Shown here: one piece after another, positions 1-8,502 of the stretch
Layout: every line of letters starts with the position of its first letter
Numbering within the stretch: position 1 is the stretch's first letter
Source of the DNA: Anaerolineaceae bacterium
GTDB taxonomy: Bacteria > Chloroflexota > Anaerolineae > Aggregatilineales > Phototrophicaceae
Direction of reading: 5' to 3'
DNA: 54,600 bases
Assembly: GCA_020634165.1 (NCBI GenBank)
Contig: JACKCF010000010.1
Span: 1 to 54,600 of the forward strand
Program-made: the position numbers and the translations under genes
Notes under the pieces: generated by a model
Databases searched by the model: none
The model's input: the letters and a program-made list of their open reading frames with translations, nothing else
Told to the model about the DNA's origin: nothing

Positions 1-1436
1 TCGTGTTCAATGGTGGGACCAACTTCTCCATCAGTGAGAATAGCGCTCCGTATGTTGTAACGGACTTGCCAGCAGGCAACTACAGCGTGGTAGAAACCGT
101 TCCGAGCGATTGGGACCTCGCTAACATCGACTGTAGACCGAACAACAACACGGGTCTGACCGATGGTCTGACAATCGTGCTGGAAGCAGGTGAAGAGGCA
201 GTCTGTACGTTCAACAATGTTCATACGCCGCCGCCACCGAAAGCCAGTATCACCATCGTCAAGTCTGTGAACTGGAATGGCGTTCCGGTAAATGGCAGCC
301 AGACCTTCGACCTGTGCATCAACAGCGTGGCTTTTAGCAGTCCGCAATGCCAGACCGTTGGTGCCAATGGTGGCTCGGTTTCCTTCGCAGACCTCGATCT
401 GGGTGTTTACGATGTCTATGAACTCGATCCAGGTTCAGACTGGACAGTCACTGGTGGTACGAGTGTCACGCTTGACACACCGGATCAGCAGGCATCGGTG
501 ACTATCACCAATACCCGCAACATCGTACTACTGCCTTTGACGCTGGAAGCAGTCTGTCCGGCAGGGACGATAATCGTCACCAACCCGAACGGCTTCCCGG
601 TTGATTTCCAGTACAATGGCCAGTCTTACTCAGTGGGTGCCAACAGCACGGCACAGATTACGGCACAACCGGGCGAAACGATCACGATCACGTTCAATGG
701 TGGTAATGCAACTATCACAGCCAAGCTGACAACCGACTGCGGCACGGTCTCCCAGGAACCCGGACTAACTTGCCCGGCGAACTGGACACTGATCGGTGAA
801 TCACGCGCAGTGCTCGGCATCAATCATCCGAATGTCGTGTTCGAGGTCAACTATAACTTCAATCTTGATGGTGCCTTCCAGGATTATCAGGTTGCGGTAC
901 TGGTTGCTTCGGCAGTGGGCCATCCTGAGGCTGGATGCTTGATCGGTGGTGGTAACGATGGTGGGACATACCCATGCGACCAGGGCCAGAACTACGAATC
1001 GTTCAATGTCCTGTTCGATGGTGGCCAGGTTGCCAGTATCCCCGATCACGGCGAAGATCAGTGGCAGAGCTTCGGCAATGTCTACTCGGCTACGATTGGT
1101 GCTGGCGCCCATACGGTGACTTATCGCCACATCGGCCAGGGTACGACGCCGGAGAGTGTCACCTACAAGAGCATCATCTGTGTCCTGGCTGGCCAGCCAG
1201 TCGTGACACAGGCGGCTCCAGTAGAATCTCAGGCCGTTACCCAACCTGAACAGGCACCACCTCCGCAAGAGAAAGAGGAAGAAGTTCCGCCTGTTGAGGA
1301 AGAGCCAACTGAAGGTGAACAGCCAGCCGAGGTAGAAGAACCCGTGCAGGGTGATGAGTCAGTAGGTGGGGAGGGCGAAGGAGCACAACCTACAGATACT
1401 CCCGATAAGTCTGGTGATGAATCTGCCGAAGGGTAA
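1..1436 (+). CDS. C-terminal part of a secreted protein with prealbumin-like (SpaA/Cna-B type) repeats
   Basis: This gene is cut by the left edge; the frame is open from base 3 and the apparent GTG there is probably not the true start. Two similar beta-rich modules can be seen, roughly residues 1-75 and 80-170 of the visible part. Each ends in a phrase like CTFNNVH or VTITNT and carries the YSVVE / YDVYE strand typical of SpaA/Cna-B prealbumin-like folds. A Cys-containing beta-rich region follows (about 175-400). The last ~70 residues are a Pro/Glu-rich acidic tail. There is no LPXTG motif and no C-terminal membrane helix, so any surface attachment is not through a sortase. The role is probably structural or adhesive on the cell surface, but this is inferred only from fold-like features. 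An intrinsic terminator follows. Confidence 0.75.
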   Translation, partial: VFNGGTNFSISENSAPYVVTDLPAGNYSVVETVPSDWDLANIDCRPNNNTGLTDGLTIVLEAGEEAVCTFNNVHTPPPPKASITIVKSVNWNGVPVNGSQTFDLCINSVAFSSPQCQTVGANGGSVSFADLDLGVYDVYELDPGSDWTVTGGTSVTLDTPDQQASVTITNTRNIVLLPLTLEAVCPAGTIIVTNPNGFPVDFQYNGQSYSVGANSTAQITAQPGETITITFNGGNATITAKLTTDCGTVSQEPGLTCPANWTLIGESRAVLGINHPNVVFEVNYNFNLDGAFQDYQVAVLVASAVGHPEAGCLIGGGNDGGTYPCDQGQNYESFNVLFDGGQVASIPDHGEDQWQSFGNVYSATIGAGAHTVTYRHIGQGTTPESVTYKSIICVLAGQPVVTQAAPVESQAVTQPEQAPPPQEKEEEVPPVEEEPTEGEQPAEVEEPVQGDESVGGEGEGAQPTDTPDKSGDESAEG

Positions 1437-1510
1437 TTCTACCGGAGAAAAATATTTCGGTCGGTAATCAGAACCAAATTGAGCAGGGTCACAGGCCCTG
1501 CTCAAATCAT

Positions 1511-1551
1511 AAGGCCTGTACTGAGAACATTCCTGGTACGGGCCTTTTTTG
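1511..1551 (+). terminator. Intrinsic terminator after the surface-protein gene
   Basis: The stem GGCCTGTAC (1513-1521) pairs with GTACGGGCC (1536-1544) with one G-U wobble, and a run of six T follows. A second hairpin, GAGCAGGG/CCCTGCTC at 1481-1503, lies just upstream. It may act on the convergent IclR gene that ends at 1563. Confidence 0.8.
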
Positions 1552-1562
1552 TTCCAGCGATG

Positions 1563-2315
1563 TCAGGCCGTTTCCGGCTCGTAGCCGAGTTCCTGTGACA
1601 GAGCAAACGCCGCATACATAACCTCATTTACCAGCCGGTCGATGGTCTCATCATGAACACGAACGGTTGGTCCAGAGATGCCAATGGTCGCAATCGCTAG
1701 GCCAATGGCATTGTAGACTGGCGCAGCCAGACAGCGCACCCCATACTCGTTCTCTTCATCATCAAGCGCGTAGCCACGCTGACGAGTGATTCTTAATTCC
1801 TCGATGAGTTGATTATGGTCGGTGATGGTCCCTGGCGTGATCCGGGGCAGGTCATCGGGCAACGGCAGATCGGCAAAGGCCATCAATCCTTTACCAAGTG
1901 CGGTATTGTGCAAATAGAGCGTACGACCTGTCTGGCTGACGACCCGCAGTTGAGAGGTTTCAGGCTGTATATCGTCAGTAACCAGGGCTTTGCCTTCGGA
2001 ATAAACGCCAATATGGGCACACTCCCCTGTAGCCTGGGCTAGCTTAATCAGATACGGGCGCGCCAATTCACGTAGAGCAAAGCGGTTGGTCAATTGCCAA
2101 CTGATGCTGTGCAAGCGCTTCCCCATGGTATAGGCCCGCGATTCTTTAGCGCGCTGTACATACCCGTAGCTTTCCAGCGTACCCAGCAAACGAGATGCCG
2201 TGCTCTTATCGACATCCAGCTTAGCGGCGATATCCGTCACGTTGATTGGACTTTCGATACCAGACATCAGGTTGATGATTTGCAAGCCACGCGCTAAAGA
2301 CTGTATTTCTCGCAT
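1563..2315 (-). CDS. IclR-family transcriptional regulator, probable regulator of the inositol operon
   Basis: The protein has 250 residues, normal for IclR regulators. Residues ~6-65 form the winged helix-turn-helix, with VTDIAAKLDVDKSTASRLL as the HTH. Residues ~75-245 form the GAF-like effector-binding domain, including the conserved ALGKGLMAF and GYALDDEENEYGVRCLAAPV stretches. The gene is divergent from iolG across a 251-bp region that contains inverted repeats, which is the usual arrangement of a local regulator with its target operon. Most known iol regulators are DeoR-type (IolR) or RpiR-type, so IclR control would be less usual. The family call is secure; the target is inferred from position. 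Confidence 0.92.
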   Translation of the reverse strand: MREIQSLARGLQIINLMSGIESPINVTDIAAKLDVDKSTASRLLGTLESYGYVQRAKESRAYTMGKRLHSISWQLTNRFALRELARPYLIKLAQATGECAHIGVYSEGKALVTDDIQPETSQLRVVSQTGRTLYLHNTALGKGLMAFADLPLPDDLPRITPGTITDHNQLIEELRITRQRGYALDDEENEYGVRCLAAPVYNAIGLAIATIGISGPTVRVHDETIDRLVNEVMYAAFALSQELGYEPETA

Positions 2316-2566
2316 TGATCCTGGCCTTTTGTTGCATAATAACCAACATATTATGATGATTGACGGGAAAATGCAAGATTTGTTGACAATAGAGTGTAGA
2401 TATGCTAATTTGGCGGCAAATAATGCCGCATATGCGTAATTGGCATCTGGCTGGTATCTGTTTTTGGTAGATTACCTTTAGCAGATTAAAAGATGAGTTG
2501 GCTCCCCTTCATAGATACCCGTCCGGTGCGCGGTGAAAAATTATCCATTACCAAAGGAAAACCCGT
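2316..2566. promoter_or_regulatory. Divergent control region between the IclR gene and iolG
   Basis: Toward iolG there is a TTGACA (2383-2388), 17 bp and then TAATTT (2406-2411), a plausible sigma70-type promoter. Around and after the -10 sit the inverted repeat GCGGCA/TGCCGC (2413-2418, 2424-2429), the perfect palindrome CGCATATGCG (2427-2436) and an imperfect 14-bp direct repeat beginning ATATGC (2400 and 2430). Nearer the regulator gene is a second inverted repeat, CATAATA/TATTATG (2335-2341, 2349-2355). These are good candidates for IclR operators, one repressing iol and one autoregulatory. Assignment is by inspection only. Confidence 0.5.
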
Positions 2567-3577
2567 GTGACTGTCAATATTGCTTTGATTGGCGCTGGAC
2601 GCATTGGGAAGGTCCATGCAAAGGCCATTTCTACGTCTGTCCCTCAGGCGAAAATCGTCGCCGTTGCTGATTACTATGCCGCATCAGCACAGGAATTGGC
2701 CGATGCCTACAACATTCCTTTTCATACTGATAATCATCTCGAAGCTATTCAGCGTGCTGATGTCGATGCGGTTCTAATTGCTTCCTCGACCGATACCCAT
2801 GCCCCTTTCATCATAGACGCTGCCAAAGCGGGCAAACACATCTTTTGTGAAAAACCGATTGCAGCCAATCTCACTGCAATCGACGAAGCCCTGGCTGCTG
2901 TCGATGAAGCTGGCGTACAGCTCCAGATTGGTTTCAACCGCCGCTTTGACCCGACTTTTGCCCGTGTTAAGCAAGCCATCGATGATGGCAGCATCGGTAC
3001 GCCCCATCTGCTGCACATTATCAGCCGTGATCCTGCTCCGCCGCCTATTGAGTATGTCAAAGTGTCCGGCGGCATCTTCTTCGATATGACCATCCACGAC
3101 TTTGACATGGCGCGCTTCTTATATGGTGATGTCGATGAAATTTACGCTTCAGGCGCTGTACTGGTGAACCCAGCCATTGGTGAAGCGGGCGACATTGACA
3201 CGGCTATCATCACGCTGAAATTTGCCAATGGCGCAATGGGCACCATCGACAACAGTCGTCAGGCCGTTTATGGCTATGACCAGCGCGTGGAAGCTTTCGG
3301 CAGCAAAGGCAGTGCCGGCAGTGCCAATCACTATGCGGATGAAGTAACCATTAGCAATGGCCAGCAGGTCAAACGGGCCAGCCTGCCACTGAACTTCTTC
3401 CTTGAGCGTTACGATGCTTCCTATAAGATCGAGTTGCAGGACTTTGTCGATGCCATCGAAAAGGGTACGCCTGTGCCTGTCAATGGCTATGATGGCCGCG
3501 TACCTGTCGTGATGGCGATGGCAGCAAAGAAGTCGCTTGATGAGAATCGCCCGGTGAAACTGGCAGAAATAGGCTAA
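2567..3577 (+). CDS. iolG: Inositol 2-dehydrogenase (Gfo/Idh/MocA family)
   Basis: IolG oxidises myo-inositol to 2-keto-myo-inositol (scyllo-inosose) with NAD+, the first step of inositol breakdown. The 336-residue protein starts with the Rossmann motif GAGRIGKVHA, has the EKPIA motif (~95) carrying the conserved Lys, and continues with a C-terminal GFO_IDH_MocA alpha/beta domain. The FFDMTIHDFDMARF segment holds the catalytic Asp/His pair typical of inositol dehydrogenases. The start is GTG, with AAAGGA eight bases upstream. It is the first gene of the iol operon; iolC follows after 12 bp. Substrate assignment rests on family resemblance plus operon context. Confidence 0.93.
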   Translation: MTVNIALIGAGRIGKVHAKAISTSVPQAKIVAVADYYAASAQELADAYNIPFHTDNHLEAIQRADVDAVLIASSTDTHAPFIIDAAKAGKHIFCEKPIAANLTAIDEALAAVDEAGVQLQIGFNRRFDPTFARVKQAIDDGSIGTPHLLHIISRDPAPPPIEYVKVSGGIFFDMTIHDFDMARFLYGDVDEIYASGAVLVNPAIGEAGDIDTAIITLKFANGAMGTIDNSRQAVYGYDQRVEAFGSKGSAGSANHYADEVTISNGQQVKRASLPLNFFLERYDASYKIELQDFVDAIEKGTPVPVNGYDGRVPVVMAMAAKKSLDENRPVKLAEIG

Positions 3578-3589
3578 GTAGATAGGCGA

Positions 3590-4606
3590 ATGATGACCAA
3601 AACATACGATACGCTGCACATGGGGCGTAGTTCGATTGATTTATATTCCAACGATGTTGGTACGCCCTTTTCTGAAATCAACAGCTTTGCCGCCTACGTG
3701 GGCGGCTCTCCGACCAACATCAGCGTCGGTGCTCGCCGATTGGGACTCAAAAGCGCGCTCCTGACTGCCATCGGCAAAGACCCGGTAGGGCAGTTCATCG
3801 TTGACTTTCTCAATAAAGAAGGCGTGGAGACAAAATTCATCCCGACCAAACCGGAACACCGTACCAGTGCGGTTGTGCTCGGCATTGAGCCACCTGATAA
3901 ATTCCCGTTAGTTTACTATCGCGATAACTGCGCCGACATCAACCTGACGATTGATGATGTGCTGGCGTCGCCCATCAATGATTGCAAGGTTTTCCAGTTC
4001 GCGGGAACTAACCTCAGCAAAGAGCCAAGTCGTAGTGCGACCATGTTCGCTGCGGAAATGGCCAAGAAAGCCGGGGCGAAGGTCGTCTTTGATGTCGATT
4101 TCCGGCCTGACCAATGGCATGATGTGCGCGCCTTTGGTGTTCAGGTCAGGGCGGTGCTACCATTGGTGGATGTCGTCATCGGCACAGAAGATGAAATCAA
4201 CGCCGCCATGCTTGATGACCCCAATAAGATGTCGCTGACGCACTCACAGGTGTCTGATACCAAAGTGCAGGGTGATAGCCAGAGCAATATTCAGCAGATG
4301 CTCCAGAATAATCTGGATGCAGTCGTGGAAAAAGTGGGTTCGCATGGCGCGAAGATTCACCTGCCGACAGGCGAAATTATTGAAGCAGGCGGCTTCCCAG
4401 TTGAGATTTACAATATCCTCGGTGCGGGTGATGCCTTCGGTGGCGGCTTCCTCTATGGTTATGTCAACGACTGGGGTTGGTACAAATCCGCGCGTTTGGG
4501 CAATGCCTGCGGCGCCATTGTCGTGACAAAACACGGCTGTGCCAACTTCATGCCCACTTTGGAAGAAGTCCTCAAGTTTGTCGAGCCTTATGGCGGACTT
4601 GATTGA
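3590..4606 (+). CDS. iolC: 5-dehydro-2-deoxygluconokinase (PfkB family)
   Basis: IolC phosphorylates 5-dehydro-2-deoxygluconate at C6 with ATP, giving the substrate for the pathway aldolase. The 338-residue protein is a ribokinase/PfkB-fold kinase: the N-terminal GGSPTNISVGARRLG sugar-binding motif (~35-50) and the C-terminal GAGDAFGGGFLYG anion-hole motif (~280) with the catalytic Asp are both intact. Some proteobacterial IolC proteins carry a C-terminal DUF2090 aldolase-like domain; this one stops after the kinase. The aldolase here is probably the separate LacD-like protein four genes downstream. Two adjacent ATG codons (3590, 3593) could serve as start. Confidence 0.93.
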   Translation: MMTKTYDTLHMGRSSIDLYSNDVGTPFSEINSFAAYVGGSPTNISVGARRLGLKSALLTAIGKDPVGQFIVDFLNKEGVETKFIPTKPEHRTSAVVLGIEPPDKFPLVYYRDNCADINLTIDDVLASPINDCKVFQFAGTNLSKEPSRSATMFAAEMAKKAGAKVVFDVDFRPDQWHDVRAFGVQVRAVLPLVDVVIGTEDEINAAMLDDPNKMSLTHSQVSDTKVQGDSQSNIQQMLQNNLDAVVEKVGSHGAKIHLPTGEIIEAGGFPVEIYNILGAGDAFGGGFLYGYVNDWGWYKSARLGNACGAIVVTKHGCANFMPTLEEVLKFVEPYGGLD

Positions 4607-4669
4607 TCCCGAAACGTGCCTGGTTTTGGCGGCATCAAACTTAAAGACCAACTAAGGAAGGGAGAGATC

Positions 4670-5560
4670 GTGAAATATACATCTGAAACCATGCTGGTGA
4701 AATCGACCGATTCAGGCGGGACCGGAACCTTCGCTCGTGTTCGTGCGGAAGAAGCCGGTTGGGAATACCTCAACATGGCCGCTGTTCGCTTAAATAAGGG
4801 CCAGACCTTCGGCGACAACACCCGCGATTATGAAAATGCCATCGTCATCCTGGGGGGCGTCTGCAACATCAAAACCAGCGATGGTGAGTTCAAGAATGTC
4901 GGCAGACGGCCCAATGTATTTAGCGGCATGCCTTACGCCCTGTATCTATCGCGCAACAAAGATTTCGAGATTGAAGCTCTGACCGATGGTTTTGAGTTTG
5001 CTTCTTGTTGGGTGCCCACCGATCAGGATTTCCCGACGCAGTTGGTTACTCCCGAAATGAGTAACATCGAAATTCGCGGTGGAGCCAACGCTACCCGCCA
5101 GATCAATGGCATCTTGCCACCAGGATTTAACTGCCATCGCATTGTCTGTGTCGAGGTCTATACGCCCTCTGGCAATTGGAGCAGCTACCCGCCGCATAAA
5201 CATGATGTCCATCGCGAAGATGGCGACGGTAACATCATTGAGGCTGATCTCGAAGAAATCTACTTCTACAAGATCGACAATCCAATGGGCTATGCCTATC
5301 AGCGCGTCTATAACGATGATCGCAGCATCGACGGCGTGATGATGGCCCAGAACCATGACAGCGTCCTCGTGCCGGAAGGCTACCATCCGGTAGTCAGCGC
5401 GCACGGCTATACCACCTACTATCTGAATTTCCTGGCGGGTTCGGCGCAATCTCTGGCCAACGCCGATGATCCCGACTACGCCTGGGTCAAGGATACCTGG
5501 ACCTTCCAGGACCCGCGCTTGCCGATTGTTCATCATGGCATGGAACCACACCGTAAATAG
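4670..5560 (+). CDS. iolB: 5-deoxy-glucuronate isomerase
   Basis: IolB isomerises 5-deoxy-glucuronate to 5-dehydro-2-deoxygluconate. The cupin-type metal-binding signature is clear in the C-terminal half: PPHKHD, then LEEIYFYKI, QRVYNDD, and PEGYHPVVSAHGY followed by YYLNFLAG. These hold the His and Glu ligands conserved in the KduI/IolB family. The frame is open from a GTG at 4616, but I chose the GTG at 4670 because a strong AAGGAAGGGAG ribosome-binding site lies just before it. This gives 296 residues, close to the family norm. It is the third gene of the iol operon. Confidence 0.93.
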   Translation: MKYTSETMLVKSTDSGGTGTFARVRAEEAGWEYLNMAAVRLNKGQTFGDNTRDYENAIVILGGVCNIKTSDGEFKNVGRRPNVFSGMPYALYLSRNKDFEIEALTDGFEFASCWVPTDQDFPTQLVTPEMSNIEIRGGANATRQINGILPPGFNCHRIVCVEVYTPSGNWSSYPPHKHDVHREDGDGNIIEADLEEIYFYKIDNPMGYAYQRVYNDDRSIDGVMMAQNHDSVLVPEGYHPVVSAHGYTTYYLNFLAGSAQSLANADDPDYAWVKDTWTFQDPRLPIVHHGMEPHRK

Positions 5561-5581
5561 TGTTTCTTGAAAGGACATTTC

Positions 5582-7453
5582 ATGAGCAAGACACGTCGCC
5601 TGACGATGGCGCAGGCGCTTATCCTGTATCTGAGCAAACAATACGTCCACCGAGATGGCCAGGAAAATCCGTTTTTTGCGGGCGTCTGGGGCATTTTCGG
5701 ACATGGCAATGTGGCCGGTGTCGGTCAGGCATTGCAGCAGTTCAACAGTGAAATCCGTTATTACCAAAGTCGCAACGAGCAGGCCCAGGTTCATGCGGCA
5801 GTGGCGTACGCCAAGCACAAGAACCGTATGCAGACTTTCGCCTGCACATCGTCGATTGGCCCTGGCGCGACCAATATGGTCACAGGTGCGGCTCTGGCGA
5901 CGGTCAACCGCATTCCGGTACTGCTGCTGCCCGGTGATATTTTCGCCGAGCGTATTCAGGCACCCGTATTGCAGCAAGTTGAATGGGAGCATTCCCAGGA
6001 CATCAGTGCCAACGATGCCTTCAAGCCCGTTTCGCGTTACTGGGATCGCATTAATCGTCCGGAGCAGCTCATCACCAGCCTGCCGGAAGCCATGCGCGTC
6101 CTGACGTCGCCTGCGGATACAGGTGCTGTCACACTCGCCTTGCCCCAGGATGTACAAACCGAAGCCTACGACTATCCCGCAGCCATGTTTGAGAAGCGAG
6201 TCTGGACTATCCAGCGCAACCGTGCTGATAGCAGCCAACTTGCCCAGGCAGCAAGCTGGATACAATCTTCCAGCAAGCCGATCATCGTGGCGGGTGGCGG
6301 TATTCACTACAGCGAGGCCCATGACGCCCTGCGCGCCTTTGTCGAAAAAACGGGCATCCCGATTGGCGAAACGCAGGCGGGTAAGGGAGTGCTCAATTAT
6401 GACCATCCGTTGAACCTGGGAGCCATCGGCACGACAGGCACGGAAGGGGCCAACATCATGGCCCGTGAAGCCGATCTCGTGATCGGCATTGGTACGCGCT
6501 ATAGCGACTTCACCAGCGCCAGTAAGACCGCTTTCCAGAACCCGAATGTGCGCTTCATCAACATCAACGTGATGGAATTTGACGCTTACAAACACAGTGC
6601 CTTACCGCTTGTTGGTGATGCCCGCGCCACACTGGAAGAATTGTTCAGTCTGGTCGGTGATTACAGCGTGGATGCTGCTTATCGTAATCGTGCCACTGAA
6701 TTCAACAAAAGCTGGGACGCGGAAGTACATCGCATCTACAACCTGGAGTACGAACCGATGCTCTCCCAGGGTGAAGCGATTGGCATGGTCAACAGCCAAT
6801 CGCGTCCGCAGGATGTTGTGTTGTGCGCGGCAGGTAGCCTGCCAGGGGATTTGCACAAGCTGTGGCGTACCCGTGATTCGCGCGGCTATCATCTGGAATA
6901 TGGCTACTCCTGCATGGGCTATGAAATCGCCGGTGGTATGGGCGTGGCTATGGCTGACCCCGACCGCGAGGTCTATGTCATGGTCGGTGATGGCAGCTTC
7001 CTGATGATGCACACCGAAATCGTGACAATGGTGCAGGAAGGCATCAAGCTGAATATCATCATTCTGGATAATCATGGCTTCGCCAGCATTGGTGGCTTGT
7101 CGAAGAGTGTCGGCAGTGATGGATTCGGTACCAAATATCGTTTCCGCGATGAAGCCGCCGAGCAGCTCATTGGTGAGAATATCCCCATCGACTTTGCTAA
7201 GAATTGCGAATCGCTGGGGGCGTATGTTATCAAGGCTGCTTCCCGCGAGGAATTCAGCGCCGCACTGGAAGAAGCCAAGACGATCAAGCATCGCCCAGTT
7301 TGCATCGTGGCGGAAACGGATCGTCGCCAACGTGTAGGTGGCTATGAAAGCTGGTGGGATGTTGCCGTTGCCGAAGTTAGTGATAATCCTGCTGTGCAGG
7401 AAGCCCGCAAGGAATACGAGCAGGACAAACAGAAAGAGCGCTATCATCTCTAA
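5582..7453 (+). CDS. iolD: 3D-(3,5/4)-trihydroxycyclohexane-1,2-dione hydrolase (TPP-dependent)
   Basis: IolD opens the ring of the diketo-inositol to give 5-deoxy-glucuronate. The 623-residue protein has the three-domain layout of TPP enzymes. The N-terminal pyrimidine-binding domain carries the catalytic Glu in RNEQAQVHAAVAYA, the central domain is NAD/FAD-like, and the C-terminal PP-binding domain carries GDGSFLMMHTE with the downstream Asn in ILDNHGF. The ATG at 5582 is preferred over the TTG at 5567 because GAAAGGAC stands six bases before it. The iolB stop is 21 bp upstream, so the genes are probably translated from one message. The gene order B-D is typical of iol operons. Confidence 0.94.
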   Translation: MSKTRRLTMAQALILYLSKQYVHRDGQENPFFAGVWGIFGHGNVAGVGQALQQFNSEIRYYQSRNEQAQVHAAVAYAKHKNRMQTFACTSSIGPGATNMVTGAALATVNRIPVLLLPGDIFAERIQAPVLQQVEWEHSQDISANDAFKPVSRYWDRINRPEQLITSLPEAMRVLTSPADTGAVTLALPQDVQTEAYDYPAAMFEKRVWTIQRNRADSSQLAQAASWIQSSSKPIIVAGGGIHYSEAHDALRAFVEKTGIPIGETQAGKGVLNYDHPLNLGAIGTTGTEGANIMAREADLVIGIGTRYSDFTSASKTAFQNPNVRFININVMEFDAYKHSALPLVGDARATLEELFSLVGDYSVDAAYRNRATEFNKSWDAEVHRIYNLEYEPMLSQGEAIGMVNSQSRPQDVVLCAAGSLPGDLHKLWRTRDSRGYHLEYGYSCMGYEIAGGMGVAMADPDREVYVMVGDGSFLMMHTEIVTMVQEGIKLNIIILDNHGFASIGGLSKSVGSDGFGTKYRFRDEAAEQLIGENIPIDFAKNCESLGAYVIKAASREEFSAALEEAKTIKHRPVCIVAETDRRQRVGGYESWWDVAVAEVSDNPAVQEARKEYEQDKQKERYHL

Positions 7454-7516
7454 GCCAAATGCCAGGATGATAGACCCGTCGAGCGTGAATTGGGTCCGGC
7501 TGAGGAGGTATCGAAC

Positions 7517-8482
7517 ATGACAACAATGGGTAAATATCGACACCTGAGCCGGACTGCGACGCCAGCAGGGCACTTCGTCATCATGGCGATTGACCATCGT
7601 ACCAACCTGCTGGAAAACCTGAACGCAGCTACAGACTCGCCCTTATCTGATAGTGACTTTGTTGTCTTTAAACAACAAGTGTTACAGGCACTGGGGCCGC
7701 ATTCATCGGCTGTGCTGACTGATCCGGCTTACGGTATCGGCGAAGGGATTGTATCGGGGACGCTACCAGGCCAGCTTGGGCTGCTCGCACCGATTGAAGT
7801 AACCGATTATGGCCTGCACCCAAGTCAGCGCCCCTTGGACTTCATCCCGAACTGGTCGGTCAAGAAGATCAAGATGATGGGTGGCGATGGTGTTAAGCTG
7901 CTGCTGCCGTACCATCCTGATGCCGATAATGCTGCCGAAAAACACGCCTCAGTTGAGCAGATCATCGACGACTGTGACACCTATGATATTCCATTCTTTT
8001 TGGAGCCAATCCCTTATTCGCTGGATTCGGCAAAGACCCTGCCCAATGATGAACTCTTGCAGGTAAGCATTGCCATGTGTAAAACCTTCAGCGAGATGGG
8101 CGTCGATGTGCTCAAATTACCGTTTCCGGTGGATGCCAAGCAGAGCCAGGAAGATGTTGAGTGGATTGCCGCTTGTCTGGCAGTAGATGCCGCCTGTTCT
8201 GTGCCCTGGGCGCTGTTAAGTGCAGGCGTCAGCTATAAAACATTCTTGCAGCAGAGCCAGATCGCCTGCCAGGCAGGGGCCAGCGGCGTGATTGTGGGTC
8301 GTGCCGTTTGGGCAGAAGCCGTTGAGTTGCAGGGCGATGAACGCACGACTTTCCTGGCCGATGTTGCACCCAGGCGCATGCAGGAACTCGCAGATGTGTG
8401 TGCCCAATTCGCCCGTCCCTGGACTGAATCCGTAGACAAACCTGCCAGTGCCATCGACTGGTACGAGACCTACCAAGCGTAA
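7517..8482 (+). CDS. LacD-like class I aldolase, probable 6-phospho-5-dehydro-2-deoxygluconate aldolase
   Basis: This 321-residue TIM-barrel protein belongs to the LacD (tagatose-1,6-bisphosphate aldolase) superfamily. It has an early Asp in MAIDHRTN, GVKLLLPYHPD (~120), DVLKLPFPVD (~200) with the expected Schiff-base Lys, and LLSAGVSYKTF plus GVIVGRAVW near the C-terminus. It sits between iolD and iolA with a strong GAGGAGGT site, and no IolJ-type class II aldolase is present. It therefore probably performs the IolJ step, cleaving the phosphorylated deoxy-keto-gluconate to dihydroxyacetone phosphate and malonate semialdehyde. The alternative is a true tagatose or sulfosugar phosphate aldolase. 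The family is seen in the sequence; the substrate is inferred. Confidence 0.82.
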   Translation: MTTMGKYRHLSRTATPAGHFVIMAIDHRTNLLENLNAATDSPLSDSDFVVFKQQVLQALGPHSSAVLTDPAYGIGEGIVSGTLPGQLGLLAPIEVTDYGLHPSQRPLDFIPNWSVKKIKMMGGDGVKLLLPYHPDADNAAEKHASVEQIIDDCDTYDIPFFLEPIPYSLDSAKTLPNDELLQVSIAMCKTFSEMGVDVLKLPFPVDAKQSQEDVEWIAACLAVDAACSVPWALLSAGVSYKTFLQQSQIACQAGASGVIVGRAVWAEAVELQGDERTTFLADVAPRRMQELADVCAQFARPWTESVDKPASAIDWYETYQA

Positions 8483-8502
8483 TGACCAAGTAGGAGAGAC
8501 AA

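Noticed and set aside
801..1268. A 155-codon minus-strand frame inside the surface-protein gene
   Set aside because: The plus-strand frame has consistent beta-rich repeats and a proper terminator; the antisense frame has no recognisable domain.
4946..6595. A 549-codon open frame on the minus strand opposite iolB/iolD
   Set aside because: It is antisense to two well-recognised genes, has no recognisable motif, and long antisense frames are common opposite GC-biased coding sequence.
6602..7597. A 331-codon minus-strand open frame opposite iolD and the aldolase gene
   Set aside because: Same reason: antisense shadow of clear genes with no family features and no ribosome-binding site.
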